Source of the DNA: Trichococcus patagoniensis
GTDB lineage: Bacteria > Bacillota > Bacilli > Lactobacillales > Aerococcaceae
DNA: 64,000 nt
Reading direction: 5' to 3'
Assembly: GCF_003051085.1 (NCBI RefSeq)
Contig: NZ_QAOM01000004.1
Span: 62,001-126,000, forward strand
The notes under the pieces were generated by a model, which worked only from the letters and a program-made list of their open reading frames with translations, had not been told where the DNA came from and did not search any database. The position numbers were made by a program, and so were the translations under genes. How positions within the stretch are numbered: the stretch's first letter is position 1; every line of letters begins with the position of its first letter. Below are positions 25,883 to 34,766 of the stretch, one piece after another.

Positions 25883-26671
25883 CTACTTCTCCAGCGGTTG
25901 ATACTCCGCTGCCAGACCTTTTTGAACACCTGGTCGTTCTGCAATGCGATGAGACCATTCTAAGAGATGCGGGTATTCATCCAGATTCAAAAATTCATAT
26001 GATCCTTCATACAATTTTCCTAAAGCCAAACGACCGTACCAAGACCAGATGGCAATATCTGCTATGGTATAGGCATCTCCAGCTATATAAGGTCGTTGGG
26101 CTAAAGTTTTATCGAGTAAATCTAATTGACGTTTCGTTTCCATCGCGAAGCGGTCAATTGGATATTTCATAGGCTCTGGAGCATAAGCAAAAAAGTGGCC
26201 AAATCCTCCACCAACATAAGGCCCTGCTCCCATTTGCCAGAATAACCAATTAAGCGTTTCTGTCCGACCGTGAATATCTGTCGGAATCAGTTGATTAAAT
26301 TTCTCCGCTAAATAAAGAAGAATGGAACCTGATTCAAAAATTTCCAAACGAGGACTTTGACTTTGGTCAACCAGGGCTGGAATTTTAGAGTTAGGATTGA
26401 TCTCAACGAAATCCGAACCAAATTGGTCGCCTACTCCAATATTAATAGTGTACAAGTCATACTCTGCGCCATCTACACCCAATTCTTTTAGCTCTTCGAA
26501 CATGATCGTGACTTTAATGCCATTCGGTGTTCCTAGTGAATAGAGTTGGAACGGAGCATCTCCGACTGGTAATTTTTGTTCGAATCGACTCCCAGCTGTT
26601 GGACGATTGCCACCTTTTTTTGAATTTTCTTCTTCCCACTGCCACACTTTTGGTAATTCATACGCTGTCAT
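25883..26671 (-). CDS. yghU: YghU-type glutathione S-transferase / disulfide-bond oxidoreductase
   Basis: 262 residues from the ATG at 26671, which has GAGGAG 7 bases ahead; a longer frame upstream lacks one. The long N-terminal extension (YELPKVWQWE, GNRPTAGSRFE), thioredoxin-like domain with the NPNSKIPALVD turn and an all-helical domain with MGAGPYVGGGFGHFF match the Nu-class YghU/YfcG group, which reduces organic hydroperoxides or disulfides with glutathione. Base composition is lower in GC than the flanks, compatible with acquisition. Confidence 0.93.
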   Translation of the reverse strand: MTAYELPKVWQWEEENSKKGGNRPTAGSRFEQKLPVGDAPFQLYSLGTPNGIKVTIMFEELKELGVDGAEYDLYTINIGVGDQFGSDFVEINPNSKIPALVDQSQSPRLEIFESGSILLYLAEKFNQLIPTDIHGRTETLNWLFWQMGAGPYVGGGFGHFFAYAPEPMKYPIDRFAMETKRQLDLLDKTLAQRPYIAGDAYTIADIAIWSWYGRLALGKLYEGSYEFLNLDEYPHLLEWSHRIAERPGVQKGLAAEYQPLEK

Positions 26672-26941
26672 CCCACCACTCCTCATAATAATATTAATTA
26701 ATAACTTCATCATACTACTCACGAACCAAAATTCCCAAAATTCAGCTTACTTATAGTACGGTTACAGAGCTATTAACATAACAGCGCTTCCTTATAACAT
26801 GCTGTTTTCCGGACAATCTATTTTCCCCTTCAAAACGGTTATCAGCGTACTCATGACTACACCGATACACTAAACTAGTCTTTCTCCAGTTCCTGCACTA
26901 TACTGTTACATACAAATCAAAAATACTAGAGGTGGAGCAGC

Positions 26942-27358
26942 ATGGATGCTAAAAAAATTGTCTTAGATAAAGGCCCATTCTTTCATGGCACCAAAACGGA
27001 ACTAAAAATCGGGGATCTGTTGGAACCGCAACAGTCATCAAATTATCAAGACAAGAAATCCAACTACATCTATTTTACCGCAACTTTGGAAGCTGCTAAA
27101 TGGGGTGCTGAATTAGCAAGCTCCCAAGCAAAAGAGCGGATTTACATCGTGGAGCCACTGGGTGATTTCGAAAACGATCCGAACTTAACCGACAAAAAAT
27201 TCCCAGGCAATCCGACACGTTCCTATCGCTCCAAATCACCTTTGAAAATAGTCGCTGAATTAGCCTCATGGGAAAGACATTCCGACGAACAAATAAATCA
27301 TATGCTTACCTCGCTGCAAAAGTTACGTGAACAAGGGCTAGCTGTGATATACGATTAA
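26942..27358 (+). CDS. arr: NAD(+)-rifampin ADP-ribosyltransferase
   Basis: 138 residues, the usual Arr length. The family blocks are intact: GPFFHGTKTELKIGDLL with His15, YIYFTAT with Tyr44, IYIVEPLGDFENDPNLT with Asp79, then KKFPGNPTRSYRSKSPL. His15, Tyr44 and Asp79 correspond to the catalytic His, Tyr and Asp of mycobacterial Arr. The enzyme transfers ADP-ribose to rifamycins and inactivates them. RBS AGAGGTGGAG. No integron or transposase adjoins it, so this looks like a chromosomal copy. Confidence 0.95.
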   Translation: MDAKKIVLDKGPFFHGTKTELKIGDLLEPQQSSNYQDKKSNYIYFTATLEAAKWGAELASSQAKERIYIVEPLGDFENDPNLTDKKFPGNPTRSYRSKSPLKIVAELASWERHSDEQINHMLTSLQKLREQGLAVIYD

Positions 27359-27492
27359 GCTTCCAGACTTTTAAAACCCTGACTTGAATCAATCAAAAAT
27401 TAGCTATCGAGAGTTGCTCATGCCTCTCGCTCGTTTGCCTATCGTCCGGTAAATTGGTCTACGTGCTGAACTTTATATGCCAGAAACATAGA

Positions 27493-27555
27493 AAGACATT
27501 GAGCTTCTCCAAAAAATCGGAAAATACCAATGTCTTCTATCTTTTTTATAACTTA
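27493..27555 (+). terminator. Terminator of arr
   Basis: AAGACATTG pairs with CAATGTCTT around 36 bases, followed by CTATCTTTTTTAT. Confidence 0.65.
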
Positions 27556-27559
27556 TTGA

Positions 27560-30205
27560 TTACTTATTGGCAATTTCTAGCTCCTTTGTTTGAGAACTAC
27601 TCACGTGATTAAAATTATGGGTGATATTTTCAAAAACTTGATCATTAATAACAATATCCGCACTGACATTAGGCGGCAATTCCACAGACAAAGTAACTTC
27701 ATCAGCTACAATTTCCCAACCCACTTTAATCGGTCCCCAAATTGAGTCAAATTGACCATCGGCATATCGTAATCCTGAAGTAAAGTCAGGCTTAATAACG
27801 ACATTTTTAAACCCAACCCCTCTTTGATCAATTCCCAAAATCGTTCTAAACAGATACTCACCAACACATCCGAAAGCAAAGTGATTCATCGAATCGGCCT
27901 TGGGTACACCTTTTTCCGAATAGGCGTCCCAAACTTCCCATATTGTTGTAGCTCCCATCTTTATTTCATAGAGCCAAGAAGGACACTTGTCTTGGAATAA
28001 AAGTCGATGAGCTAGTTCAAGTTCACCCAATTCTTGTAAAACGGGTAAAAGATACGGAACTGAAAGGAAACCGGTATCCAAACAATCACCATTTTTAGCA
28101 ATCAGTTCTTTCAAACGGGCAATGCTATTTTTCTTCAAATTTTCGGGAATAGTTTCTGTGGCTAAAGCTAAAATATATACTCCTTGATAATCACTGGTCA
28201 TTGTCCCATCTGAATTCATGTATTCTTGAACGTAGGCAGCTTTCACATTTTGATTTAATTCTCGATAGTAGTTTTGCTCTTCTAATTTTCCTATTACTCC
28301 ACAAATTTTGCTCATTAAGTCAGTACTCATCACCACCATTAATGTTGCTACTTCATTCCCAGTAATGCTGGCACTCTCTTGACCCACACTTGGCATTAAC
28401 CAATCACCAAATTGAAAATCGGTATTCCATAAATATTTTTGGTAGGCTTGTTGTTCTGGACTCATTTCATTATAGTTTTCTGGTAGAAGGCCCAATCTAT
28501 TCTCAACAGATTTTATGTAACGAAACATCATATCATAGCAGTCCTCTAAAATTTTGATGTCACCATAGAATTCATACAAACGCCAAGGCACAATAATTGC
28601 TGCATCAGACCAGCCGGCAGTATTTACTGCATCTTCGCCATCTGGTTTCATATAGTCATGCGATGGCGGACAAGGAATAACTTGAGGAATTTGTCCGTCT
28701 TCATGCTGCTCAATCTTCATATCTTCTAGCCAATGCCGTAAAAATTGTTCAACATCCATTTCATAACAGGCAGTTGGAGCATAAACTTGCATGTCTCCAG
28801 TCCACCCAGTTCGTTCACGTTGCGGACAATCTGTGGGAATGCTAATCATATTTCCTTCTTGAGAACGAACAATATTTTCTTGCAATTTATTCAGTCGCTC
28901 ATCAGAGGTTCGGAAAAATCCTGTACGCTTCATTGGTGTGACGATGACATGAATCAAATAATGTTCTGGATCACAATCCATCGTACCTTCAATTTTCACA
29001 TACCTAAATCCATGAAAAGTTAAACTTGCTTTCCACGAGTGTGCACCGTCTTGTCCGCTCTCATAATAATCTTTTTGCTCTTTATTTTGGCCTAGAATGT
29101 TTTGAAGGAAATTCCCATTTTCATCTAAAGTTTCACTATGTTCAAGCGAAACAATATTATTTTTTGCCAATAAAATATTATTAAACGATGTATAACCGAC
29201 AATCACTTCTCCAGCATCCAAAACTAACTCACCTTTTGGGGTCCGTATAATGGTTGGTCGAATCGTTCTACTTTCAATAATTTCTGGAATTGTTTGCAAT
29301 GTTAATTCTGAATAACCATATTTCTTTATTACAGGTTTTTCCCAACGAGAATCATCAAATCCTGGTTCTAGCCATTTTTGCAATTCATCTGCCTGCTTAT
29401 AATATTCACCTACATATAAATCAGCATATTTCTGAGGGCCTTGATCTGTCCACTTAAAAGAGTCATCGGTAAAAATACTGCTTTTGGAACCATCGGAATA
29501 GTTCAATTTCAATTCAGAAATAATTGAATTCTCCGTTCCATATTGTTGCCCTACTCCTATATATTCAATTTTCCCAGTATACCATCCATCTGCTAAAACT
29601 AAACCGATTACATTTTTTCCTACATTCAAATAGTTCGCGACTGAAGATACTTGATAGTCAATGTGTTTTTGATAAGAAGTGTAACCTGGAGCAAACAGGG
29701 ACGAAACCTTATGACTGTTAATCCAAACTTCATAAATGCCACGTGCACTCATATAAATTAATGCTTCCATAGGCAACTGCTTAAGTTCAAATTCTTTTCT
29801 GAAATAAATCGGTGCATCTAGTCTTTCAATCGGATCTTTTTCAAATTTTTTCACTTCCCAAGCTTTCTTCTTATCAATTAATGGTTTTCTTATACGTTCT
29901 GGTTCAATCCATTGCGCTTGCCAATCACTAATTTGGGAAAAAAATTCAGGTCCTTTGGCTGTTAGTAAGCTCCCATCACTCAGTTCAATCGTAAGATTCC
30001 AAAATAATCTTTTTTCAGATGGAAACCCGGGTGCCAAGATATTATGTCGCTCTTCTGAAATAACCTTCTCACTATCCCAAAGTAAATTATTTTGAGAATC
30101 ATTAACCTCAATTTGATAGGATACTTGATCAAATTCACCTACTAATTTCCAAGAAAAATGTACATCAATGCCAGAAACAACTTTTAAATCATATAATTTT
30201 GTCAT
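27560..30205 (-). CDS. Alpha-L-rhamnosidase, GH78 (second)
   Basis: 881 residues. N-terminal beta domains (about 1-400) lead to the helical barrel with ISIPTDCPQRERTGWTGDMQ, the catalytic signature, and ATTIWEVWDAY further on; a C-terminal beta domain ends the protein. No signal peptide. More AT-rich and only distantly similar to the GH78 at 9.5 kb, so it is not a recent duplicate. The second ATG (30205) has the better spacing to AAAGGAG. It lies downstream of an AraC gene on the same strand. Confidence 0.94.
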   Translation of the reverse strand: MTKLYDLKVVSGIDVHFSWKLVGEFDQVSYQIEVNDSQNNLLWDSEKVISEERHNILAPGFPSEKRLFWNLTIELSDGSLLTAKGPEFFSQISDWQAQWIEPERIRKPLIDKKKAWEVKKFEKDPIERLDAPIYFRKEFELKQLPMEALIYMSARGIYEVWINSHKVSSLFAPGYTSYQKHIDYQVSSVANYLNVGKNVIGLVLADGWYTGKIEYIGVGQQYGTENSIISELKLNYSDGSKSSIFTDDSFKWTDQGPQKYADLYVGEYYKQADELQKWLEPGFDDSRWEKPVIKKYGYSELTLQTIPEIIESRTIRPTIIRTPKGELVLDAGEVIVGYTSFNNILLAKNNIVSLEHSETLDENGNFLQNILGQNKEQKDYYESGQDGAHSWKASLTFHGFRYVKIEGTMDCDPEHYLIHVIVTPMKRTGFFRTSDERLNKLQENIVRSQEGNMISIPTDCPQRERTGWTGDMQVYAPTACYEMDVEQFLRHWLEDMKIEQHEDGQIPQVIPCPPSHDYMKPDGEDAVNTAGWSDAAIIVPWRLYEFYGDIKILEDCYDMMFRYIKSVENRLGLLPENYNEMSPEQQAYQKYLWNTDFQFGDWLMPSVGQESASITGNEVATLMVVMSTDLMSKICGVIGKLEEQNYYRELNQNVKAAYVQEYMNSDGTMTSDYQGVYILALATETIPENLKKNSIARLKELIAKNGDCLDTGFLSVPYLLPVLQELGELELAHRLLFQDKCPSWLYEIKMGATTIWEVWDAYSEKGVPKADSMNHFAFGCVGEYLFRTILGIDQRGVGFKNVVIKPDFTSGLRYADGQFDSIWGPIKVGWEIVADEVTLSVELPPNVSADIVINDQVFENITHNFNHVSSSQTKELEIANK

Positions 30206-30458
30206 CATAAATCTCCTTTAATTTCTAGTTTGTTGCGGGCTTCTAAATCACCGCACTCAGTCCATACAAAAACACCCTTTTTGTATGCGCTTCATTTATA
30301 TATATAGTAAATTGTCTGGCTCAATAAAAATTGTAAAAAAACCATATAAAGTCAGTAAAAATTTGCTATGGGGAGACTAAATGTATATTTTCCTTTCAGC
30401 AAAACTAGAGCAATTTATGCATGGTCGAAAAATATCCAAGCAACATGTAGCAACAAGA

Positions 30459-30502
30459 AAATAGCCGGATACTCGCAAAAAATGCATAGTATCCGGCTAT
30501 TT
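30459..30502. terminator. Terminator between the AraC gene and GH78
   Basis: Perfect 15-bp stem AAATAGCCGGATACT with a 14-nt loop, ending in AAA/TTT flanks. The rest of this 328-base gap holds the GH78 promoter region (TTGAGC-16-TATATA on minus near 30330). Confidence 0.75.
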
Positions 30503-30533
30503 AGGATGCGCACCAAATGGAGTGCTGTTTTGT

Positions 30534-31586
30534 TTATATTTCGGGCTTATGTTGTTTTAACCATTTGTTCGGTGGCAGACCAACTAGTTTAACAAAATTT
30601 TTATTCATATGGCTAGAATCAAAATAACCGACTTTCTGACTGATTTCTGTTAACGTATAATCTGTATGTTGCATTAAATACTTAGCTTCATCTAAACGAG
30701 CTATTTCAACAATTTGCTTGAAATTTTGGCCCGTATTCTTCTTTATCAATTTGCTTAAGTACGCTTCACTATATGAAAATATATCAGATAGTTCTTTCAA
30801 AGTAACACTATTATAATTCACCTTAATAAAGTTCAAGATTGGATGAAAAAATGCCGCTGCATTTGTTTCAGAATTATTGATAACGGTTTCAGGATTGAAA
30901 CAGCGACTTAGTTCAATAAAAATTTCGTTCACATAGGCTCCAATCAAGTCCTCAAAAAATAAATTTTTATTTGTAAATTCATGAAATGATTGCACCATAC
31001 GATTCATAATTTTTTCGTTGCCATTTGTTTTAAATAATAAATACGGTGTTGCATTATTCGCTACAGAAATATTTTTAAAAAAATCACCAATCCTATCTCT
31101 GCGAGTTAAAATATGAGAAAAGTACTGACTAAAGCTTTGCTCATGTAACAATACATTAAAGATTACATCATTATCATTTACGGCTAACATTGCATGAACT
31201 GTAGAGGGTGCCATAAAACAAAAATCCCCTTTATTCATTACGATTGCTTTTCCATTAATAAAATTTGTACAAGATCCATTTAAAACATAAATCAATTCAA
31301 CAAAATCATGATTGTGAAGAATTGGATAAGAGTATCTTCCATGAAGTGATAAAAAAATATTCGTCTGAGCGTATATTTTATTGGGCGCAATTGTTAACCC
31401 TGTACCATTCTTAGTTGTATCTCGATAAAAGGCCCGTAAATCTTCTATTTTTGTGTTGCTTGATACTAAGCGATAATATTCTTCGTAGCTCATAGGAGCG
31501 GTGTACAATTCCTTATTTTTATCAGACAAATAAATTTCTTTGTTCTTTCTCTCAACTTCATTTAAATGAAACTGTTCTGATTTCAT
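30534..31586 (-). CDS. AraC-family regulator (30.5 kb)
   Basis: 350 residues. N-terminal helical extension, cupin sensor (about 90-170, LHNHDFVELIYVLNGS) and C-terminal double helix-turn-helix (LKELSDIFSYSEAYLSKLIK and LTEISQKVGYFDSSHMNKNF). It is a diverged paralogue of the regulator at 12.3 kb. The ATG at 31586 is preferred over an in-frame TTG because TGAGGTGAGG directly precedes it. It likely controls the GH78 gene behind it. Confidence 0.92.
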   Translation of the reverse strand: MKSEQFHLNEVERKNKEIYLSDKNKELYTAPMSYEEYYRLVSSNTKIEDLRAFYRDTTKNGTGLTIAPNKIYAQTNIFLSLHGRYSYPILHNHDFVELIYVLNGSCTNFINGKAIVMNKGDFCFMAPSTVHAMLAVNDNDVIFNVLLHEQSFSQYFSHILTRRDRIGDFFKNISVANNATPYLLFKTNGNEKIMNRMVQSFHEFTNKNLFFEDLIGAYVNEIFIELSRCFNPETVINNSETNAAAFFHPILNFIKVNYNSVTLKELSDIFSYSEAYLSKLIKKNTGQNFKQIVEIARLDEAKYLMQHTDYTLTEISQKVGYFDSSHMNKNFVKLVGLPPNKWLKQHKPEI

Positions 31587-31689
31587 TTTCCTCACCTCAA
31601 CCAATTTTGCTGTCTTTTATTCACAGTCTAGCATAAGTTTCTATGTTGCATATTAATTCTAATAACAACCCTTGAATAATTATCTATTA

Positions 31690-31760
31690 CTGAGAATGTC
31701 CAAACTGGGAATTCGGCTTTCGAATTGAACGTAGTTCCCGGCGCCACTATTTCGGGTTTT
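31690..31760. repeat. Degenerate unit of repeat family 2
   Basis: GAATTCGGCTTTCGAATTGAACGTAGTTCCCGGCG resembles the linker plus hairpin start of the units at 37.8 kb. A single decayed copy. Confidence 0.45.
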
Positions 31761-31812
31761 TGGAGCCCTTTGCGTCGCAACCTGTCGACAGCTCGATCTT
31801 AATTTGGCTGCA

Positions 31813-31872
31813 AAAACAAATAGGGTGCATCAAAACAGGAAAATACCATTCCGGTTTTGATGCACCCTTTGA
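31813..31872 (-). terminator. Terminator of the sugar-binding protein gene
   Basis: AGGGTGCATCAAAAC pairs with its complement across about 60 bases, followed on the minus strand by CTATTTGTTTTT. A second 18-bp palindrome (31902-31938) lies between it and the gene. Confidence 0.6.
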
Positions 31873-32077
31873 TTTTAGACGGGAGTTTGAATGTATGCTC
31901 AGATATTCCCCGCCAAATCCGATTTGGTGGGGAATATCACAACGAACTCGAAGCCAGCAATACTAGTAAGTCAAGCCTGGTTGAAGAATCCGACCAGAAC
32001 GTCGACAAATGCAACAACCACTAACAGCAACAGTGCCTTATGGATATAAGCGATGTGTTTGGTTCTTAAATGCAGCA

Positions 32078-33034
32078 TCATTGCCACCCCAAAACATCAA
32101 ATTCGCTGCTGTTGTCCTTGGTGATCAAGGCAACCGGCACGACAATCGACTTTTCGTATTCTTCATCATCCACAATCTGATAGGCTGCTTCGATAGCCTT
32201 CGCTCCCATCGTAATAGGCGATTGTGAGGCAGTCCCTTGAACTTCATCGCTATCAATCAACAGTTTTTTCATGTCCGGCGAACCATCCACACCGTAAACC
32301 AGCACTTTATGGTTGATCTGTTTATCTTTGATTGCCGCTAAAGCGCCCAATGCACTCGGGTCATTCAGAGCCATCACAACATCGAAATCGATTTTTCTGT
32401 CGATTATTTCCATCATGACGGGCATCGCCACTTCCGTTTGACCCAAGCACTCTTCATTTGCAACAACGGTGTAATTGTCATTATTTTTGATCGTATCCAG
32501 AAAACCGTCGATCCGGTCAACCGACGATAAAGCCGCACTATGCTGCAACAGAACAATCTTTGCGGAAGCCAGATTACGCATCATATCCTTGGCACACTGC
32601 ACGCCCGCGTCATAATTATTGGATAAAACCGTGGCATCGGCAATCGTATCATCATCCAACTGCGCATCAATAACGATTATCTTGATGCCTTTTTCCTTGG
32701 CTTTTTTCAATGAATCGTTCACTTTAGAATAGTCAACGGGGTTGATTATCAAGACATCGATTCCGAGCTCCATCAAATCATTGATTTGTTCGTTCTGTTT
32801 ATCGACATCCAAAGCCGGGTCACGCGTATACAATATATCCCCGCGGTCATTGATTTGTTTTTCTATTTCATCCATTATCGCCTTGTAAAAACTGTTGTTC
32901 ATCGTCATGTAGGTAGCACCAAAAATGATCTTGTCGCTGTCGTACCTGACGAATTTATAATTGTAATAGATTGCTGAAACCGCGATGACACAAACAGAGA
33001 CTATCATGACCATCATTTTGTTTACTTTAGGCAC
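32078..33034 (-). CDS. Membrane-anchored sugar-binding protein (ribose/RbsB type)
   Basis: 318 residues. A single N-terminal hydrophobic helix (about 7-27) with no lipobox cysteine anchors a type-I periplasmic-binding fold: two alpha/beta lobes, with DKIIFGATYMTMNNSFYKAI at the N-lobe edge, VLIINPVDY, VVMALNDPSALGAL and VYGVDGSPDM. These match ribose/galactose-binding proteins. No ABC permease, ATPase or histidine kinase is next to it, so it may feed a distant transporter or sense a sugar for a two-component system. GTG start at 33034 after GAGAGGG. Confidence 0.85.
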   Translation of the reverse strand: MPKVNKMMVMIVSVCVIAVSAIYYNYKFVRYDSDKIIFGATYMTMNNSFYKAIMDEIEKQINDRGDILYTRDPALDVDKQNEQINDLMELGIDVLIINPVDYSKVNDSLKKAKEKGIKIIVIDAQLDDDTIADATVLSNNYDAGVQCAKDMMRNLASAKIVLLQHSAALSSVDRIDGFLDTIKNNDNYTVVANEECLGQTEVAMPVMMEIIDRKIDFDVVMALNDPSALGALAAIKDKQINHKVLVYGVDGSPDMKKLLIDSDEVQGTASQSPITMGAKAIEAAYQIVDDEEYEKSIVVPVALITKDNSSEFDVLGWQ

Positions 33035-33265
33035 CCTATCATCCCTCTCTTGCCTAACATTCTATACACTTTTGTCACGTATGTAAATTGACAAAAGTAA
33101 TATTATCGAGGCAAGCATTCCCATTTATAGACTGCTTCTGCAAGGGGATGGACTTGCGTCAAAAGGTGGTTTCATCTAAAGAAATTTTCCGTATTTGAGT
33201 AGCATGAAACGGATTACGACAAAAAACTGATGAATAAATTACCGAAAACCGCAATACACCAGACA

Positions 33266-33318
33266 GACAAACAAGCCCCTCGCTTCCAATCGGATATCGG
33301 AAACGAAGGGCTTGTTGG
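33266..33318 (-). terminator. Terminator of the GH43-MFS operon
   Basis: Long imperfect stem of AACAAGCCC and GGGCTTGTT with inner TTTCCGAT/ATTGGAA pairing. Nearly the same hairpin follows malR at 37.73-37.79 kb. Confidence 0.7.
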
Positions 33319-33334
33319 TTTACGGAATTTGGCT

Positions 33335-33460
33335 GTTGAATGTGCGAATTTCCCGGCGAAGGTCGCCACCTCACCGGGAATTAGGCTTCCGAAATGAACC
33401 GATTTCCCGACGAGAAAACTTTCAGGTGGCCGCCGGAATGTGCGGTTTTCCCCCATCAGT
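33335..33460. repeat. Palindromic repeat, family 2, locus A (about 2 degenerate units)
   Basis: TTTCCCGGCG ... TCACCGGGAA then CTTCCGAAATGAACCG and a second TTTCCCGACG unit 54 bases on. It lies between the MFS stop codon and its terminator, so it would be transcribed in the 3' untranslated region. Confidence 0.75.
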
Positions 33461-33509
33461 CAGATCGCTTGATTTGCTGGTCTTCTTTTGTAATTTTGCT
33501 GCGTTTAAA

Positions 33510-34745
33510 CTATCTTGCAACAGATTTGATGGACAGTATAGATAAGCCGCCAATCATAGAAAAAACGAAAGAAACGATAAAAATAGCAGAAAAGCTGAAT
33601 TGAGAAATCACAAAAGCTGCAAGAACAGGAGCAATCGCTTGCGTCAATGTATTCCCTAAATTGTAGACGCCTAAGAAAAAGGCTACCCGATTTTTGTCTG
33701 GAATCACTTCCAGATTCAACAAATTATCCAGTGAATTCCAAATACCCATACCTAACCCTGCGGTAAAACCGTAGATAAGTATTCCAACATCATTTTGCAG
33801 GAAAAACATACTTAATGCACCGATTCCTAAAGAAATGGTGGACAAACCTACTGGGAATTTCAACACTTTATACTTATCTGCCAATGGTCCCGCGATGAAT
33901 CCCATCGCAAGCCCAAACAGCAACATGATGGTGTTGATCAACTGAATAGCGTGTTGCGTGTCAGCAGTCCCCTTACCTAAGAAGTCCGTCATGATGAACA
34001 GCAGATAACCTGTAACAGTGAAATTCCCTACCCCTTGGAACAATTTGCCGATCAAAGCCAAATAATAATCCCGACCAACTGACCAACTAGGAAAAATTGC
34101 CATCGCTTCTTTCAACGACGTCTTTTCTTTCTTCTCAGCCACCACTATTTTTTCATCTAAATTGGAAGGCTCATGGACAATTATTGCAGCAATCAGTGTG
34201 CCTACAAACGTCAGGATCCCAAAAATAATGAAGCCTAGACGAACTTGCCCTAAAAACATTGCCGCAATAATAGTAAATCCGTTATTCCCTAATGCCATGC
34301 CTAATCCGCCGTAAGCACTTGAAGCTGTTGCCTTGCCATTCTCTGGAGCAAGTTCCAACCAAGCAACCATTGGAGCAACAATGAAGTTTAGTGCCACTTG
34401 CCCCAGCATCCAACTAGCTAACAGAAATGGAATATTGTTAGCCATTGAAGCAAGGATCATGGATAACATGAAAGCAGCGGCACCACCTACTAACCATGGT
34501 GTTCGTTTACCAAAGCGCGAGCGGGTACGATCGGATAAATAACCGGCCACCATGTTGGAAATTGCCGCTACCACCATGGCGCAAATTGAAAACAAAGCCA
34601 CTAACTGAATTTTATTTTCCTCATCAATATATTGAATCAATGTTGGTAAAAACAAACTAACTGCTGCGATATACGGTCCTAACCAGGAAGCGGGTCCAAT
34701 AATTAACCCCGGAACTAAACGTTTTAAAGAAACTGTTTTACTCAT
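33510..34745 (-). CDS. MFS sugar transporter
   Basis: 411 residues with about 12 helices. The cytoplasmic loop after helix 2 reads GYLSDRTRSRFGKRTPWLVG, a motif shared by sugar MFS/GPH-like carriers. It starts 21 bases after the GH43 stop, with AGAGGGGAT ahead of the ATG at 34745, so both are co-transcribed; it probably imports the oligosaccharide that the GH43 enzyme cuts. The longer frame starts at a TTG with no ribosome-binding site. Confidence 0.88.
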   Translation of the reverse strand: MSKTVSLKRLVPGLIIGPASWLGPYIAAVSLFLPTLIQYIDEENKIQLVALFSICAMVVAAISNMVAGYLSDRTRSRFGKRTPWLVGGAAAFMLSMILASMANNIPFLLASWMLGQVALNFIVAPMVAWLELAPENGKATASSAYGGLGMALGNNGFTIIAAMFLGQVRLGFIIFGILTFVGTLIAAIIVHEPSNLDEKIVVAEKKEKTSLKEAMAIFPSWSVGRDYYLALIGKLFQGVGNFTVTGYLLFIMTDFLGKGTADTQHAIQLINTIMLLFGLAMGFIAGPLADKYKVLKFPVGLSTISLGIGALSMFFLQNDVGILIYGFTAGLGMGIWNSLDNLLNLEVIPDKNRVAFFLGVYNLGNTLTQAIAPVLAAFVISQFSFSAIFIVSFVFSMIGGLSILSIKSVAR

Positions 34746-34766
34746 TTTTTTATCCCCTCTCAAAAT

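Noticed and set aside
25719-25958. 79-codon minus-strand frame between the small membrane protein and yghU
   Set aside because: It overlaps the end of yghU out of frame, has no ribosome-binding site and no recognisable motif.
27560-30205. Recent duplication of the GH78 gene at 9.5 kb
   Set aside because: The two proteins share only family motifs and differ in length, composition and flanking genes.
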